Source of the DNA: Knufia peltigerae
Lineage: Eukaryota > Ascomycota > Eurotiomycetes > Chaetothyriales > Trichomeriaceae
DNA length: 64,000 nucleotides
NCBI GenBank assembly: GCA_030247855.1
Contig: JAPDRN010000088.1
Span: forward strand, 1 to 64,000
Direction of reading: 5' to 3'
Positions 19,889 to 30,444 of the stretch are shown here, in pieces (the stretch's first letter is position 1; each line of letters starts with the position of its first letter). A model generated the notes under the pieces. It was given only the letters and a program-made list of their open reading frames with translations. It was not told where the DNA came from and made no database searches. A program made the translations under genes and the position numbers.

Positions 19889-22800
19889 ATGACTGTTGCC
19901 GAAGGAAGTGGCCAGGTGCCGCTTCCACACACCAAGCCTGCGCATTATGCGACAACTACATTGAAAGTGGACGGCATGACTTGTGGCGCCTGTACATCCG
20001 CAGTCGAATCCGGCTTCAAGGGTGTCGATGGCGCCGGTGCTGTGTCGGTCAGTCTCATGATGGGAAGAGCAGTGATACACCATGACCCTGCAATTCTCCC
20101 AGCAGAGAAGCTTGCAGAAATCATCGAAGACCGTGGCTTCGACGCCGAGGTTCTCACCACCGACATGCCTCAACCGACGAAAAATTCTGTTGATGAGAAT
20201 GCCACACGTCTCACCACTACCACGTTGTCTGTGGAGGGAATGACATGCGGCGCTTGCACTTCTGCGGTGGAGGCCGGGTTCAAGGATGTCCCGGGCGTCA
20301 AGAGCATGAGCATTTCACTTCTTGCAGGGCGTGCAATAGTACAACATGATGCGAGCATCATCGAGGCCAGCGCTTTGGCTGAGATCGTCGAAGACTGCGG
20401 ATTCGACGCCAAGGTATTGGATTCAAAAGTACAAGAACCCAAACCTATACTCCACCTGTCCACAAAGGAGCAATCGCCGGCTACATGGACTACAACGGTT
20501 GCCATCGAAGGAATGACCTGCGGAGCGTGTACCTCCTCGGTGGAGGGGGCATTCAAGGACGTGCCAGGCTTGGTCCGTTTTAACATCAGTCTCCTCGCAG
20601 AACGAGCAATGATTTGTCACGAGCCGGAGATTTTGCCCGCAGAGAAGATTGTCGAAATGATCGAGGACGCAGGATTTGACGCCAAGGTTGTAACTACAAG
20701 TGCCGATGCCGCTGCTCAAGGCAGTTCGTCGCTCACACAACAACTTAAAATATACGGTTTGGCCGATGGCGCGGCTGCTACTCAACTTGAAGACGAGATC
20801 AGATCAAAATCCGGCGTCCAGAGCGCTGTCATTAGCCTGTCGACTTCACGTGCTAATATTTCATATGATCCTTCAGTTATCGGTCTCAGGGCACTTGTGA
20901 GCATCATTGAGGCCGCTGGCTACAACGCCTTGGTGGCTGATACCGAGGACAACAATGCCCAGATCGAATCACTCGCGAAGACAAAAGAGATCATGGAGTG
21001 GCGACGCGCTTTCTTGACGTCTCTGGGGTTTGCTATTCCGGTCCTCTTCATCAGCATGATCCTGCCAATGTGTTTTCCAGCCTACAATTTCGGCGCTTTC
21101 CAACTAATACCCGGTCTCTTTTTGGGCGATATTATCTGCTGCGGATTGACAATTCCGGTCCAGTTTGGCATCGGGAAGCGATTCTACGTCTCAGCATTCA
21201 AAAGTTTAAAACATAAATCCCCGACCATGGACGTCCTGGTGGTCCTCGGTACATCGGCGGCATTCTTCTTCAGTTGTTTCGCCATCATTGTTGCCATCTT
21301 GTTCCCACCTCATAATAACCCTGGAACGGTCTTCGACACAAGCACTATGCTGATCACATTTATCACTTTGGGCAGGTGGCTAGAAAACCGAGCAAAGGGT
21401 CAGACGTCTAAAGCGTTGTCGAACCTTATGTCGCTTGCCCCGAGTATGGCAACAATCTATGAAGATCCGTTGTATGCAGAGAAGCTCGCAGGATCCTGGA
21501 CCGCTCCCTCATCACCCGTTCTAGAAAAGGTTCCGACGAATGATTTCAACAAGACCCCTGCTCCAGCTACCGGCCCTGCCGCAGTCGAAAAGGTTATTCC
21601 GACGGAATTGCTTGAGGTCGGAGACGTCGTCATCTTACGCCCTGGTGACAAGGTCCCTGCAGATGGGACAGTCACTCGTGGCGAAAGCTTCGTTGACGAA
21701 AGCATGGTTACGGGCGAGGCTATGCCCATCTTCAAAAAGAAGAACAGCGTTCTCATCGCCGGGACTGTCAATGGTGCAGGCAAGATCGACTTCAAAGTCA
21801 CCCGTGCCGGTAAAGACACACAGCTGAGTCAAATTGTGAATCTCGTACAAGAAGCACAAACAAGTCGAGCTCCAATTCAACGTATGGCAGATCTTGTGGC
21901 GGGTTATTTCGTTCCGGTCATTATCCTCCTTGGGTTGATCACTTTCGTTGGGTGGATGGTTCTTAGCCATACCTTATCGAACCCGCCCAAAATCTTTGTC
22001 GACAGCCAAAGCGGTGGAAAATTCATGGTGTGCTTAAAGCTTTGCATTTCTGTCATTGTTTTTGCCTGCCCATGTGCTTTGGGGCTTGCGACTCCGACAG
22101 CTGTCATGGTAGGAACAGGTGCAGCATCACAACAGGGAATTCTTGTCAAGGGCGGTGCCGCCCTTGAGACTGCCACCCGAATCACACATATCATTCTTGA
22201 CAAAACCGGTACTCTGACTTTCGGCAAGCTCAAAGTGGCCGAAAGACACATCGAATCGCTCTGGACGTCCAACGAGTGGAGGATCAAGCTTTGGTGGACA
22301 CTGGTTGGATTGGCTGAGTCCGGGTCTGAGCATCCGATCGCCAGATCCATCCTCGCAGAAGCACGAGAACAGCTCGCTCTTGGACCAGAAGATACGTTTC
22401 CTGGACAAGTTGGCACTTTCGGCGTTACAGTTGGCCAGGGTGTCTCTGCAATCATCGAGGTCTCGACTCCTGGTGAACAGAGCCAGTACAAGATTTACGT
22501 GGGCAACGCAACTTTCCTGCACAACAAAAAGATCGAAATCCCGTTCGAGGTCGAAGAAGCCGTCAATACAGCCATGTCACCTACAACTCGGACAAAGTCA
22601 AAGACTGGTATCACAACGACATATGTGGCCATCAATGGCAAATTCGCCGGCACACTTGGGCTCTCGGATACTTTAAAACCCACTGCGCCTGCAGCCATCG
22701 CGGCTCTGCATAAGATGGGTATCAGCACGTCTCTGGTGACTGGTGACACCTATAACACTGCTCTGTCCATCGCGGAACTTGTGGGCATTCCTAAAGACGC

Positions 22801-23434
22801 TATCCGGGCAGCTGTTTCACCCGGTGAGAAGCAATCCATCGTGGCTGAACTACAAGCTCAAGGAGAGGTTGTTGCCATGGTCGGTGATGGTATCAACGAT
22901 TCCCCTGCGCTTGCCACGGCAGATGTAGGCGTCGGTCTTGTCTCCGGCAGTGATATTGCTGTCGAGGCGGCCGACGTTGTCGTCATGCGTTCAGATGATA
23001 TGCTTAATGTTCCCGCGGCTCTACACCTCTGCCGGGTCATCTTCCGTCGCATTAAGATGAACCTTATCTGGGCATGCGCATACAACGTCATTGGTCTTCC
23101 GTTCGCAATGGGTATCTTCCTCCCTCTTGGATATCACATGCCTCCATTGATGAGCGCTACTGCAATGATATTTAGCAGCATCAGCGTCACCCTTAGTAGT
23201 CTAGCTCTCAGATGGGCTGGACGACCGAAGTGGTTGACGATTGAGCATTTGGAGATGGAACGGAGCAATATCATTGTTCCAGTTATCGGGCGGCGATCCA
23301 AACCAAATGTGGTGGGTAGATTTGTCGATGCAGTAAGCGGAATGTTTGACGGATCAATCGTCAAGAGAAGAAGAGAAGAGAAGGATAGAGGAAGCTATGT
23401 TCCGCTCAGGAATGTTGATGTTGAGGCGGTATAA
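19889..23434 (+). CDS. CCC2: Copper-transporting P1B-type ATPase (Ccc2 family)
   Basis: A single exon of 1,181 residues from the ATG at 19889 (the frame opens earlier at a TTG). Three heavy-metal-associated domains each carry GMTCGAC, the first with Cys 32 and 35, the second near 120-123, the third near 215. A fourth HMA-like fold follows (about 280-350) but reads GLADGAA in place of GMTCxxC, so it has lost its cysteines. The membrane core contains the CPC copper-binding motif at 727-729, the phosphorylation motif DKTGT beginning at 771, the TGE motif (MVTGEA), the SEHP nucleotide-binding motif, and MVGDGINDSPAL. Eight membrane helices are expected. The enzyme pumps Cu(I) into the Golgi to load multicopper oxidases and laccases. 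The insert between TGE-side and first loops is Pro/Ala-rich. Confidence 0.96.
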   Translation: MTVAEGSGQVPLPHTKPAHYATTTLKVDGMTCGACTSAVESGFKGVDGAGAVSVSLMMGRAVIHHDPAILPAEKLAEIIEDRGFDAEVLTTDMPQPTKNSVDENATRLTTTTLSVEGMTCGACTSAVEAGFKDVPGVKSMSISLLAGRAIVQHDASIIEASALAEIVEDCGFDAKVLDSKVQEPKPILHLSTKEQSPATWTTTVAIEGMTCGACTSSVEGAFKDVPGLVRFNISLLAERAMICHEPEILPAEKIVEMIEDAGFDAKVVTTSADAAAQGSSSLTQQLKIYGLADGAAATQLEDEIRSKSGVQSAVISLSTSRANISYDPSVIGLRALVSIIEAAGYNALVADTEDNNAQIESLAKTKEIMEWRRAFLTSLGFAIPVLFISMILPMCFPAYNFGAFQLIPGLFLGDIICCGLTIPVQFGIGKRFYVSAFKSLKHKSPTMDVLVVLGTSAAFFFSCFAIIVAILFPPHNNPGTVFDTSTMLITFITLGRWLENRAKGQTSKALSNLMSLAPSMATIYEDPLYAEKLAGSWTAPSSPVLEKVPTNDFNKTPAPATGPAAVEKVIPTELLEVGDVVILRPGDKVPADGTVTRGESFVDESMVTGEAMPIFKKKNSVLIAGTVNGAGKIDFKVTRAGKDTQLSQIVNLVQEAQTSRAPIQRMADLVAGYFVPVIILLGLITFVGWMVLSHTLSNPPKIFVDSQSGGKFMVCLKLCISVIVFACPCALGLATPTAVMVGTGAASQQGILVKGGAALETATRITHIILDKTGTLTFGKLKVAERHIESLWTSNEWRIKLWWTLVGLAESGSEHPIARSILAEAREQLALGPEDTFPGQVGTFGVTVGQGVSAIIEVSTPGEQSQYKIYVGNATFLHNKKIEIPFEVEEAVNTAMSPTTRTKSKTGITTTYVAINGKFAGTLGLSDTLKPTAPAAIAALHKMGISTSLVTGDTYNTALSIAELVGIPKDAIRAAVSPGEKQSIVAELQAQGEVVAMVGDGINDSPALATADVGVGLVSGSDIAVEAADVVVMRSDDMLNVPAALHLCRVIFRRIKMNLIWACAYNVIGLPFAMGIFLPLGYHMPPLMSATAMIFSSISVTLSSLALRWAGRPKWLTIEHLEMERSNIIVPVIGRRSKPNVVGRFVDAVSGMFDGSIVKRRREEKDRGSYVPLRNVDVEAV

Positions 23435-23888
23435 GTTGTACAACAAGCAAACACTGTACGCACGCATCTACAATACAGATTTGGTGGAAGATTTTTCATT
23501 TGTGTAATACCTTTATATATAGCACGCGTCCTCCGTATACCCCATTCATATCTGGTTGCGTGTTGGACATTCTCGTATCGCAACAAGTACAGAACATATA
23601 CATACTCCCTCTATGATGCATGTGCCTACCCTATTTTTCGTTACAGATTAGTAAAAGCCGTCCCACAAGGCTGAACATGGCAAAGTCATAAAGCAGACGG
23701 GTGGGTAGATGGTACGTGACTCGAAGGGGGAATTGCCTTCCTTTCTAGGTAAGTGTTTTTGGCCCGGGGGGACCTTATCTGTAGTTGACGGAGAACACAG
23801 CGTAACTCTCAAGGGACGTATGTCTGCCCAGTTGATTGGTGATGGTGATCAGAGACGACGACAGTTTTGAAATATCAGAGAACTCACG
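23435..23888. other. CCC2 3' flank and promoter of the MBL-fold gene
   Basis: No gene seen. Confidence 0.5.
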
Positions 23889-25613
23889 ATGACGACGGTT
23901 CAGGAGGTTCTTGACTTCAGTGATCTTCCTGATTCATGCCCTTACACCATTTCGAGACTCCTGACCCCTATCGGCGGACCTTCAGCGACGTGGTTGATCC
24001 GAGAACACGACCGGTACGGTGAGTATCCTCACATATATGCCAAAGTTTGCGAGGCAACGAGACCCGTATCATCATCAGACGGCCATGAGTCGCCGCCATA
24101 CAAAGTCATCGTTCTCAGCGACTCTGGTTGTGGGACGGATACGACCAACGAAAGTTTCATTCGGCGGGTCTCGTCAAGGTCGAACGAGAATGAAAATGAA
24201 AACGAAAACGGAAACAAACTCGTCCTTGGGTCTGGAAACAAAGTCGAACCAAGTCACTGGAACATCCACACGTTTCTCCTGTACACGTTGAATCCGGGAG
24301 GGCGTATCCCGTACGTCGTGATCACCAGTCATTGTCACTATGACCACATTTCTGGTATAGCCAAACTTCCACCTACGGGTACTTTGGATGACGACCACCA
24401 CCAAGGTCAGTGTGGGCGGCATGACATTACCACTGCCACCACTGCCGCCACCACTAACAGCTGCGATGACGAGATTCAACGTCCTCACAGGTCTGATCGT
24501 CTTCAGACCACGGTCTTGACATCTTCGCTGCACAAAGATTTCGTCACCCCCTACGCGAACCTCCAGGAACACAGTCTGAGTCCGTCGGTCGGCATGCAAG
24601 CACCCAAGTACAAGATCACTTGGGCCGAAGACATGTCTGAAGCAACGTGGCGATGGACTCCCGACGGGGACTCCAAACCCATGGCCATCGGGACCCGAAT
24701 CACCTTGATCCAGACCCCCGGACACACTCCGGACTCGTTGTCTTGGTACGACGAGGACCTCGCTCTTTTGTCCGTGGGGGACAGTTTCTATCTAAAAGAA
24801 TCGACCGAGACCAGATCGGCGCCTTGGGGTCCTGAACCTCCCATGCCCACCATGTTCGACCTTGAAGGTGACCTGGCGGATTCGTGGACCAGTATCGAGA
24901 AACTTCTGCGTTTCGTCCGAGTCAAGAACGAAGACCTTTGCAGAAACTACAACCACCGTACGACCACTAATGAAGATGAAGACATGCCACGTTACTCCGG
25001 AGGATGTGAGAACGGTGGTTGCGAGATTACCAGTCGTCATCGGTCCACTTGGTCCTCGTACGTACCTTTTTGGTCGAAGAATCTCACAAGATCTCAACCA
25101 CCTCAACAGCCTCTCCTCTTGGGGTTGACCAGTCGGACTGTCGATGATGACTGGGTAGTGGTCGACTGCTATGACCCAACGGGCTCGTCGTCGTCGTCGT
25201 CGTCGTCACAAGCAGCAAGAGCATCAATCCCCAGGGTTAGACTGGCCGCTGCTCACACAACGGTTGGGGCTGACGCCGAAGATGCCATCTTGTCTTTTCG
25301 AGAGTTCCTGGCCCGGATCATCCACGATCAAGTCCCCAAAAGGAGAATGGCAGATGGGTTCAGAGGTGAGGAAAAGTGGTTGTATGACTATGACCTGGAA
25401 AAGGAAGAAGAAGAATTCGACGACGGCAAAGCAAAAGAGGTGCACGGCAAAGCAAAAGAGGTGCACGGCACCGATGTTGAAACCGAAAAGGATCCATTGA
25501 GGTATCTACGACAGTATAGCGTCCTCGCACCTACAAAGGTCATTGAAAAAGGTAGGAAGAAGATCTCGGATCGTTTGCAAATGGACGATGGGACGAGATG
25601 GAATAGTCTATAG
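23889..25613 (+). CDS. Metallo-beta-lactamase-fold hydrolase
   Basis: A 574-residue single-exon protein. The HxHxDH zinc motif appears as HCHYDH at residues 148-153, a further ligand in QTPGHTPDSL near 280, and the bridging Asp in LLSVGDSFY near 300. These are enough for a catalytically competent binuclear site. Fungal relatives are uncharacterised hydrolases of the MBL superfamily (lactonase, glyoxalase-II or sulfatase-like); the substrate is unknown. The chain is long for the fold because of low-complexity insertions: an ENENENENGNK run near residue 100, a Ser run near 440, and a perfect 7-residue duplication (KAKEVHG twice) near 515-528. The last comes from a 21-bp tandem repeat. No signal peptide is evident. 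Confidence 0.82.
   Translation: MTTVQEVLDFSDLPDSCPYTISRLLTPIGGPSATWLIREHDRYGEYPHIYAKVCEATRPVSSSDGHESPPYKVIVLSDSGCGTDTTNESFIRRVSSRSNENENENENGNKLVLGSGNKVEPSHWNIHTFLLYTLNPGGRIPYVVITSHCHYDHISGIAKLPPTGTLDDDHHQGQCGRHDITTATTAATTNSCDDEIQRPHRSDRLQTTVLTSSLHKDFVTPYANLQEHSLSPSVGMQAPKYKITWAEDMSEATWRWTPDGDSKPMAIGTRITLIQTPGHTPDSLSWYDEDLALLSVGDSFYLKESTETRSAPWGPEPPMPTMFDLEGDLADSWTSIEKLLRFVRVKNEDLCRNYNHRTTTNEDEDMPRYSGGCENGGCEITSRHRSTWSSYVPFWSKNLTRSQPPQQPLLLGLTSRTVDDDWVVVDCYDPTGSSSSSSSSQAARASIPRVRLAAAHTTVGADAEDAILSFREFLARIIHDQVPKRRMADGFRGEEKWLYDYDLEKEEEEFDDGKAKEVHGKAKEVHGTDVETEKDPLRYLRQYSVLAPTKVIEKGRKKISDRLQMDDGTRWNSL
25425..25466 (+). repeat. 21-bp perfect tandem duplication inside the MBL-fold gene
   Basis: Two identical 21-base units (25425-25445 and 25446-25466) lie head to tail, keeping frame and duplicating seven residues. 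Identity suggests a recent slip or length polymorphism. Confidence 0.9.
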
Positions 25614-25783
25614 TTGCGACCAAAATCATACAGCACACGAGCAGTAGTGGTAGTACTTACTACACAACTACACTTGTACTCCCCCAAAAACAACGCCCGT
25701 CCAAGTCGATCCATGTCTATACAACAAGCGGCATACACATCGTGATGGAATTTTTTTATTTCGTAAAAGTTCCCCTTTTTGGT

Positions 25784-26871
25784 TCAATCGCTCTCTTCAC
25801 CGCTCATGTCCACGTTCCCGTCAGGCATGAGTCCTACCCTTCTCGTATCTGGATTGTTTCCCCGGTCTCGTCTACCCTCTGATTCGTCCGCGTCAGTTTC
25901 GCCCTCTTCGTCTTGTTCATCCTGATCTTCCTCGCCGTCGTTTTCTTCCTCCTCTTCCTCTTCCTCATCCTCCTCCTCCTCCTCCTGCTCGTCGTCTTCG
26001 TCGGCCTCCTCCTCCTCTTCTTGCCCTTCGCCGTGCCCATTCGCCTCGTCCACGGCGTTGGAGCCATTGAGTTGTGCCTCTAGCATACGCTCATCGTCAT
26101 CTTCGTTCTCGTCCTCGCTCAATCGTCTCGCTTTCTTGTTGCTGGGTTCACCCCTCTCGGCGGTTTCGACTTCGGCGTCGTCAGTCTGGGCGGCTGCCGC
26201 TGGATTTCCCTCTTCGGCAGCGCCCCCGGCGCTCTCCCGGGCCTTGACTTTGTCACGGTACCCTTTCCTCTTCCCTCTGATGTGTTCCTCGTACGCCTCG
26301 AGTTCCCTCTCCAGCCTGCCGCCCAGTCTGCCGTCTTGCCCGACCGCTCCCAACTCCATGACGCCGCCCATCTCGATCTGTTCCAGAGCCTTGATCACGT
26401 CCTGGGGGCTTATCGTCTTCTTGTTCGTCTGCTCGTTCGCGTGGTGCGCCAGGTACGATATGAAGACCGTGGCCGACTTGGCCAGCGCCAGCGTCGCGTC
26501 TTTCTGGATCGACGTGTTGGCCGGCAACACGCCTCGGGCGAGCCGTGTCACGAGACTTCGTGGCAGAAGGAGATCCTGCGTGTGGTTAAAAATCGTAGAA
26601 TGTTAGCGTCTTGCCAGACCTCTTGCTCGTGACGTTTGAATCTCACAACGCGCCAGGTGACAGAGAGAGTTCACAATGAAAAGGAACATACGTCTATGCT
26701 AACTCCGTCATCTTGCTGCTTGTGTCCACCAGACTGTCGTGACGGTTTGGAATGTGAGGCGGCGGCGGAGGCGGGATGTGCGTGTGTCGTGGAAGCGTTC
26801 GATACCATGGAGACATCGCCGTTGGCCTCGCCGGGCGCCGTGGTTGAGGATGTAGATTTTCGCGGAGCCAT
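25784..26871 (-). CDS. DPB4: Histone-fold protein, DNA polymerase epsilon subunit Dpb4 (POLE3-like)
   Basis: Predicted CDS is complement(join(25784..26575,26692..26871)), 323 residues, with a 116-nt phase-0 intron. The first exon encodes a Ser/Ala/His-rich leader. The second opens with SIDDLLLPRSLVTRLARGVLP across the junction and continues KDATLALAKSATVFISYLAHHANE and ISPQDVIKALEQI, a complete NF-YB/Dpb4-type histone fold at about 58-140. Behind it comes a basic helix, then a very acidic tail of some 100 residues with Glu/Asp runs. Dpb4 pairs with Dpb3 in DNA polymerase epsilon and also with a partner in ISWI/CHRAC remodelers. The acidic tail is longer than in yeast and could act as a histone-binding region. 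Confidence 0.86.
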
Positions 26872-27570
26872 GACTTTTGTGTTTTTCGTGTCGTTACACC
26901 AGGCGATGAGCCTCTGAAAGGGGGCAGCCCGGGGGGAGATATTGTAGGATTTGGTCTCTTCGTCGTTATTGCGTACGGACTAACGTTGGCGACACGATCA
27001 TCAATAGACGACTTGCAGTTTTTCCCAGTCGATCATGCGGGTGGTTGTTATGTCGGATCGCATCCGTGGCGGGCAGATCGCGTTCCCCGAGAAGTGTTGT
27101 GTTCTCCGTGCAGATTGGTACGGCGGTCGCGAGGGTGTCAAGGTGGCTCTTTGTGAAGAAGATGTAGGATGGTTTATGGAATTTGGCCTGGTTTGGTTCA
27201 GAGGTACAGCATGTCGAGTACCAAATTGACACGCGGGTGGACGCGACTTTTGCGATCAACGTGGGCGGGGGAAATTTATGGCGGCGTTTACAGTACAAAA
27301 AACACCCAAGTACGGAGTAGATCGCGTGCACACCTCTCATGCATGCAACTTTGAGATCACATAGACTGTATACATCTATGTAGGCGGCACTGACCAGAAT
27401 GCCAGATGCCACATGCAAATAGAAAACTCATTACACAAGCACGATGGGAGGATTCAAGCATATACTATTCTGTAGAGACCGGGACGTCAATCATCATAGT
27501 AATTTTATTCACGCAACGCATCAACGATACTCAACACATGACGCTTTTGGCTTCATAACACCCCTCATGA
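26872..27570. other. Intergenic between two minus-strand genes
   Basis: No gene seen; one TACGGAGTA copy at 27311-27319. A 150-codon minus frame has no recognisable character. Confidence 0.5.
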
Positions 27571-29303
27571 CTACAACTGCATAGCATCGTCTCCAGTCGA
27601 ATTGCCCTGATCATCACCCCAGAGTCCATCAATCTTGAACTCCGCCGCCCATTCCTTGACAATCTCCTTTCTATCCACACCCGTGGGGAGAGCCTTGTCT
27701 TCTTCGGCTTCCACCATCTGCATGTCCTGCGCGACCTTGAGAGTCGGTGCTTCAACCCATCCTTGGATGCGACCGTCTCTCCAGTCGGTGATCACCGCCA
27801 TAGCGGCAGCATTCAAGTTCGGAACACCGCCTCGTCCAAGCCGGCCCCTCTTCCGGGCCACCTGGACCAGGAAATCTGTCGTCCGGTCCCCTTGGCCGAA
27901 AGGACCCAATGCGACCACGCCATAATGTGACAACAACTTCTCGAAGAGAGCCTCTGAGCCGGACAGTCTGTCCAGGAGCAGACTCACGGCAGGGATAGGA
28001 TCGCTGATCTGGCTGGGTGGGAGGGCATTCAAGAGGATCAACCTGGCTTCATGCTCCGCCTTGCGTCGTTGCTTGCCTTCCTTGTCTTCGCCGTCCACCG
28101 TCGAAGGGAACACTATACCGGGGGAGTCCAGGATTTTAAGCTTACTGTCGATTTTTACCTCTCTCAGGCTGGTCGTCACGCCGGCTTCTGACCCGACAGG
28201 GCACGCAAAGCTCTGGGCGCCTTTGTTTAACCGCGACGTCAGGGCGTTGATGACAGACGACTTTCCTACGTTGGGGTATCCAATGACACCGACCGAAATC
28301 GACCTCTTTAGTTGTTTGGAGGCCGCGTAGCTCTTTAATGATCGAAGAAGGGTCTCGGACGTCGCTTTGAGAGTGAGTTGCTTGTGGTCGAAGGTCTGTG
28401 CGTTTGAAGCAGGCGTCGATGCTCGGAGTGGTATCGTGGGAAAGTACCGTCGTAGATGGGTCAACCAAGCCTTTAGAACCGGCGGAGGTACAAGGTCAAT
28501 CTTGTTCAGCACAAGGATCAAGCGTTTCGATCCTCCTTCAGCGGACATGATCTGTCGTTCAACCTCTCGCGACCTCGTTCCCTCTGGGTCTCGGGCGTCC
28601 AATACGTACAGAACGACATCTGCAGCATCTAGGACTTGTTTGAAAATCTTGTCGAACGCTCTCCGTGATGAGTCTGGGTTCCTGTGATCTGTGGCCATGG
28701 TCTCGGAAAGTTGCACACCGCCAGCCTCTACATCGTCATCATCGTCCCCTGAAATGTCGCCTGCAAGAGCCCCTCCATCGTACTCTGCCGCTCGTGCTTG
28801 GGCTGATGCAACCAGGGCAGCCAGGGGATTGGAAGAGTTCTGAGCATCATCATCGTCGTCATCTTCATCCATCTCTTCGTCTAGCAAGTCCTCATCCTCT
28901 TCCATCAGGTCGTCCTCATCTATGTCATCATGTTGCGATTTACTCTTCTTCTTGTCTTTGGCAGCATCCCGTAATCTCTGTGCATTTTCCGCCTTTTGTC
29001 TTTTCTTCTCTTCGATTTCTTCAAGCAGTTTTTCTTTGAAAGGAAAGAGGTTGGGGATACCCGGGTCCTTCTTCAGCCTTGACTTCCATTGCGGGTTCTG
29101 GGCGCTGTCAGAAATTGCGCCGACGATGGCATTTGGAGACTGTCGTACCTTTTTGGCTTCTTTTCTCGATTTCCTCTGTTTAGCGGCACTCGCCTTTTCG
29201 ATTTTGTGTCTTAACCGCACCGGCGTGCGCTTAGACTTGGAGACTGATCCCTGGTCAGTAACGTCACAGAAGCCGGAATGGATTACCTACATGATTTGAC
29301 CAT
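27571..29303 (-). CDS. NUG1: Circularly permuted nucleolar GTPase Nug1 (GNL3 family)
   Basis: Predicted CDS is complement(join(27571..29243,29291..29303)), 561 residues. The first coding exon is only 13 nt (MVKS plus one base); splicing gives MVKSFSKSKRTPVRLRHKIEKA, the basic N terminus typical of Nug1. Residues 50-110 hold the GNL3 N-terminal segment (SRLKKDPGIPNLFPFKEKLLEEI). An acidic block follows. The GTPase motifs come in permuted order: YVLDARDPEGTRS and NKIDLV (G4), then GYPNVGKSS (G1), then DSPG (G3). Nug1 binds pre-60S particles in the nucleolus and nucleoplasm and is needed for their maturation and export. The start is inferred from family resemblance; without the mini-exon the frame has no ATG there. 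Confidence 0.92.
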
Positions 29304-29617
29304 TGTTAGGGCTCTGACTGATCGTAACGCTGGTGACTGGTTTTGTCTGCGGTGAGTGTCCGACAGCCAAAATGTTGGTCCAAAAATTCCACCGGCAGAA
29401 CATCGGCCATATATTCAAGAGGGAAACAAACCGCGGCGGATGTTCTCAACAGGGAAACGATGCCGACGATGCAGCAGAATAAAAACACCGCAACATCTCA
29501 TTCATTTGAAGGGCGCGAAACTTCACAGAGTGTCATGTAATCCTTTTATTTTCTCTACATAAGTCTGAAGATAGACCAGATTGTGTTTGAGTCCAATTTG
29601 TATACAGGTAGAGCATC

Positions 29618-30444
29618 ATGGGTTCAGTCGAAGAGCATTCATTTTCTGGACCACCGCAACTCCTCTCGGCTCACGGGCTCCTGTTTGATTTCGATGGTGA
29701 GCGTCACAGCGCCTTGTATATAATTGCTTTCTCACCATCTACGACAGGAACTATAATAGACAGCACAGAAGCAGTGATCAAGCATTGGCATAAGGAGGCT
29801 GCAGAGATGGGGGTCGACCCTGAAGTGATCCTGGCCAATTCTCACGGTCGAAGAAGTATTGATACCTTTATGGAATTTGATCCTTCCAAAGCCAACTGGG
29901 AATGTATGTAGTGTGCAGAAAATTGCGCGTGGATATTAACGCTGCAGCAGACATCAATCAGCAAGAAGGCCTCATACCAAAGTTGTTTGGCAAAGACGCA
30001 GTAGAGATTCCAGGCGCCCGAAAACTACTCGACAGTCTCAACACGGTCAATGCGCCATGGGCGGTCGTCACATCAGGGACTGGTGCTCTTCTCAATGGAT
30101 GGATTGATGTTCTCAAGATTGCGCACCCACGATGTCTGGTCGTTGCGGAGGACGTTGAGAACGGCAAACCTGACCCGTCCTGTTATCTGCTCGGTCGCCA
30201 GCGACTTGGGCTTTCCGAGGACTCACAGATGATCGTTATTGAAGATGCGCCAGCTGGTGTCCGTGCAGGCAAGGCCGCCGGCTTCAAGGTCATCGGTTTG
30301 TCTACGACACACAAGATCTCGCAATTGCAGGAGGCTGGTGCAGACTGGATCGTCGAGGACCTGAGGAGTGTGACACTGAAGAGTTTCAAGCAGGATGGAC
30401 CTGTGCAGATCGAGATCACCAATGCATTGGTCCAAGCTCTGTAA
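29618..30444 (+). CDS. HAD-superfamily sugar/polyol phosphatase
   Basis: Predicted CDS is join(29618..29696,29748..29903,29951..30444), 242 residues. Motif I is split by the first intron: FDFDGTIIDST, with the nucleophile and acid/base Asp pair. Motif II is VVTSGTG, the conserved Lys lies in ENGKPDP, and motif IV is VIEDAPAGVRAGKAAG. This is the arrangement of the glycerol-3-phosphatase/2-deoxyglucose-6-phosphatase group (Gpp1, Dog1). Such enzymes dephosphorylate small sugar phosphates in the cytosol; the exact substrate cannot be read. For the third exon two acceptors three bases apart are possible; I prefer 29951 because it gives WEY at the junction. The gene is probably transcribed divergently from NUG1 across about 310 bases. 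Confidence 0.85.

Noticed and set aside
26966..27418. 150-codon minus-strand open frame between DPB4 and NUG1
   Set aside because: No family likeness; ends in promoter-like DNA.
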